Shown one piece after another: positions 5,385-6,072 of a DNA stretch of 6,072 nucleotides. Location of the stretch: the NCBI GenBank assembly GCA_030589715.1, contig JAUUVE010000145.1:1-6072 (forward strand). The letters are read 5' to 3'. A model generated the notes under the pieces. It worked only from the letters and a program-made list of their open reading frames with translations. It searched no databases and was not told the origin of the DNA. The translations under genes and the position numbers were made by a program. Source of the DNA: Desulfobacteraceae bacterium (lineage in GTDB: Bacteria > Desulfobacterota > DSM-4660 > Desulfatiglandales > Desulfatiglandaceae). The number at the start of each line of letters is the position of its first letter. Within the stretch, counting starts at the first letter, position 1.

Positions 5385-5714
5385 TCATTCCGCAAGCCCT
5401 GCTGCAACAGCCACCAGTCTAACCAGATTCATAATTGCCAGTTGGTCTTGGTCTTCGGAATTCATCTCTCGGGTCAAGGTGCTATTGCAACGGGGGCATC
5501 CGGTTGCCAGTATGGATGCCCCTGTGGCCCTGGCTGTTTCGGATGCCGGGATATCAGGGGTAATGCCCTTTGGCTCTCCGAGGATCCCTGTGTCCAGGAT
5601 AACCACATGGAGGTGGTTTTCCGCGATGCGATTCTTGAGTTAAATTACCTCTTCGCTCTTTGTATCCATGGTCGCGATAATCAGCGCCGCTTTTTTCTTT
5701 TGTTCAGCACCCAT
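5385..5714 (-). pseudogene. Chimeric remnant: Tm-1-like N-terminus joined in frame to an Fe-S (CCG-domain) C-terminus, with an internal stop
   Basis: From ATG 5714 (GGAGG at 5727-5723, 8-nt spacing) one minus-strand frame runs 109 codons to 5385, broken by a TAA at codon 25 (5642-5640). Codons 9-63 match the start of Tm-1-like ATP-binding (UPF0261) proteins: ALIIATMDTKSEEV, then VVILDTGILGEP (37-48) and TPDIPASETARA (52-63). The stop sits where that family usually has the Tyr of 'EEVxYL', so a one-base change TAC/TAT to TAA is likely. From codon 64 the text switches to TGASILATGCPRCNSTL and ends AVAAGLAE, typical of the C-terminal part of CCG-domain Fe-S oxidoreductases (HdrB/GlcF-type), with C73 and C76 of the CPxC cluster motif. 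Both families are normally far longer, so a deletion fusing two genes, followed by a nonsense mutation, explains it best. Family assignments are from motif recognition. Confidence 0.7.
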
Positions 5715-5735
5715 TTCCCTGTCCTCCAAACACCC

Positions 5736-5981
5736 TCACCATAGCAATAGGTGGTCACAGAAATATGCCAAACTGACGCAAAATAGTAAAGATACTTTCC
5801 CTTGAAATTCATATACTTCACTGCGTTCAGCGATACATGCCACCTCATATTCTGAATCTTTCAACCCGAATTTCGCAAGTCTTGCCGGAAGACCGCAAAT
5901 CGTAAGGGCTTGCAAAGGATTTCCTTCATCCATTCGGTTCCCCACCTCTCCCAGAAAAGGCCGAAATAGAAGGGCTCTCAA
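5736..5981 (-). other. Unassigned open frame in decayed DNA
   Basis: An 81-codon minus-strand frame is open here, ending just upstream of the Tm-1-like start. The text GLPARLAKFGLKDSEYEV loosely recalls the C-terminal helices of iron-containing alcohol dehydrogenases, but no metal ligands or other motifs accompany it and the flanking text is not protein-like. It also contains one arm of the 18-bp inverted repeat. I see no convincing ribosome binding site. It is more likely repeat or remnant DNA than a working gene. Confidence 0.25.
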
Positions 5982-6004
5982 AACACACTTGCGAAATTCG
6001 GGTT
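5863..6004. repeat. Perfect 18-bp inverted repeat enclosing 106 bp
   Basis: The 18 bp at 5863-5880 (AACCCGAATTTCGCAAGT) recur as an exact reverse complement at 5987-6004. The right arm lies in the remnant of the radical SAM-like gene (residues LNPNFAS), and that gene's frame stops 7 bp inside the arm. The arms could be ends of a small element that interrupted the gene, or a duplicated inverted segment. Confidence 0.7.
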
Positions 6005-6072
6005 CAAATACTCGGCGGGAAGGACCGAGACATGAGGGCCCCCAATAACCCGCAATGCATCAGATGAGATCA
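5978..6072 (-). pseudogene. Fragment resembling the cobalamin-binding domain of a radical SAM protein (partial, truncated)
   Basis: The minus-strand frame entering from the right edge reads SSDALRVIGGPHVSVLPAEY followed by LNPNFASVF and a TGA at 5980-5978. The 'VIGGPHVSxLPxEyL..pnf' pattern is the hallmark of the B12-binding domain at the N-terminus of many cobalamin-dependent radical SAM enzymes. In intact members it continues with 'd.vvrGEGE' and a CxxxCxxC radical SAM domain; neither is found downstream in any frame here. The coding sequence is thus cut at the inverted repeat. The upstream part lies outside the window. Confidence 0.55.

Noticed and set aside
1..6072. tRNA, rRNA, CRISPR array or classical transposase gene
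   Set aside because: No cloverleaf-like CCA-ended segment, no rRNA-like conserved blocks, no regularly spaced repeat array and no DDE/HUH/recombinase motif were seen on either strand.

Overview
The window looks like chromosomal accessory DNA from an anaerobic bacterium, most likely Desulfobacterota-like (a sulfate reducer or syntroph). The basis is the gene mix: an acyl-CoA dehydrogenase, an SDR/cyclase pair, and remnants resembling Tm-1-like, CCG-domain Fe-S and cobalamin-radical-SAM proteins. Strong GGAGG-type ribosome binding sites and long, repeat-rich spacers fit too. The lineage is an inference; no marker gene is present.

Layout. 1-2104: a two-gene, same-strand cassette, an SDR oxidoreductase (273-1040) and a cyclase-family metal hydrolase (1082-1813). 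It is enclosed by two diverged copies of one ~240-bp non-coding element in opposite orientation (1-240 and 1864-2104), roughly three quarters identical by eye with a perfect 28-bp core. Each copy holds an imperfect 21-bp stem-loop. This composite-like structure is the most striking feature. 2119-3021 (minus): an unnamed 300-residue protein with motifs recalling the NagB/RpiA/CoA-transferase-like fold, preceded by several DNA dyads and a possible leader peptide. 3175-3784: a long spacer without a recognisable gene. 3785-5037: a consensus-like promoter, a small hairpin and a complete acyl-CoA dehydrogenase. 5038-5384: a spacer with short direct repeats. 5385-6072 (minus): decayed DNA, namely an in-frame chimera of a Tm-1-like N-terminus with the C-terminus of a CCG-domain Fe-S protein, interrupted by a stop codon; an 18-bp perfect inverted repeat; and a fragment resembling a cobalamin-binding radical SAM protein running off the window edge.

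How the genes may work together. The SDR and cyclase probably form one transcription unit that oxidises or reduces an alcohol/ketone and hydrolyses a cyclic or amide bond. The acyl-CoA dehydrogenase could act on acyl-CoA products of such a route, but it has its own promoter and no ETF, CoA ligase, hydratase or thiolase beside it, so a shared pathway is speculative. The three intact transcription units look like separately acquired or rearranged pieces between repeats and gene debris.
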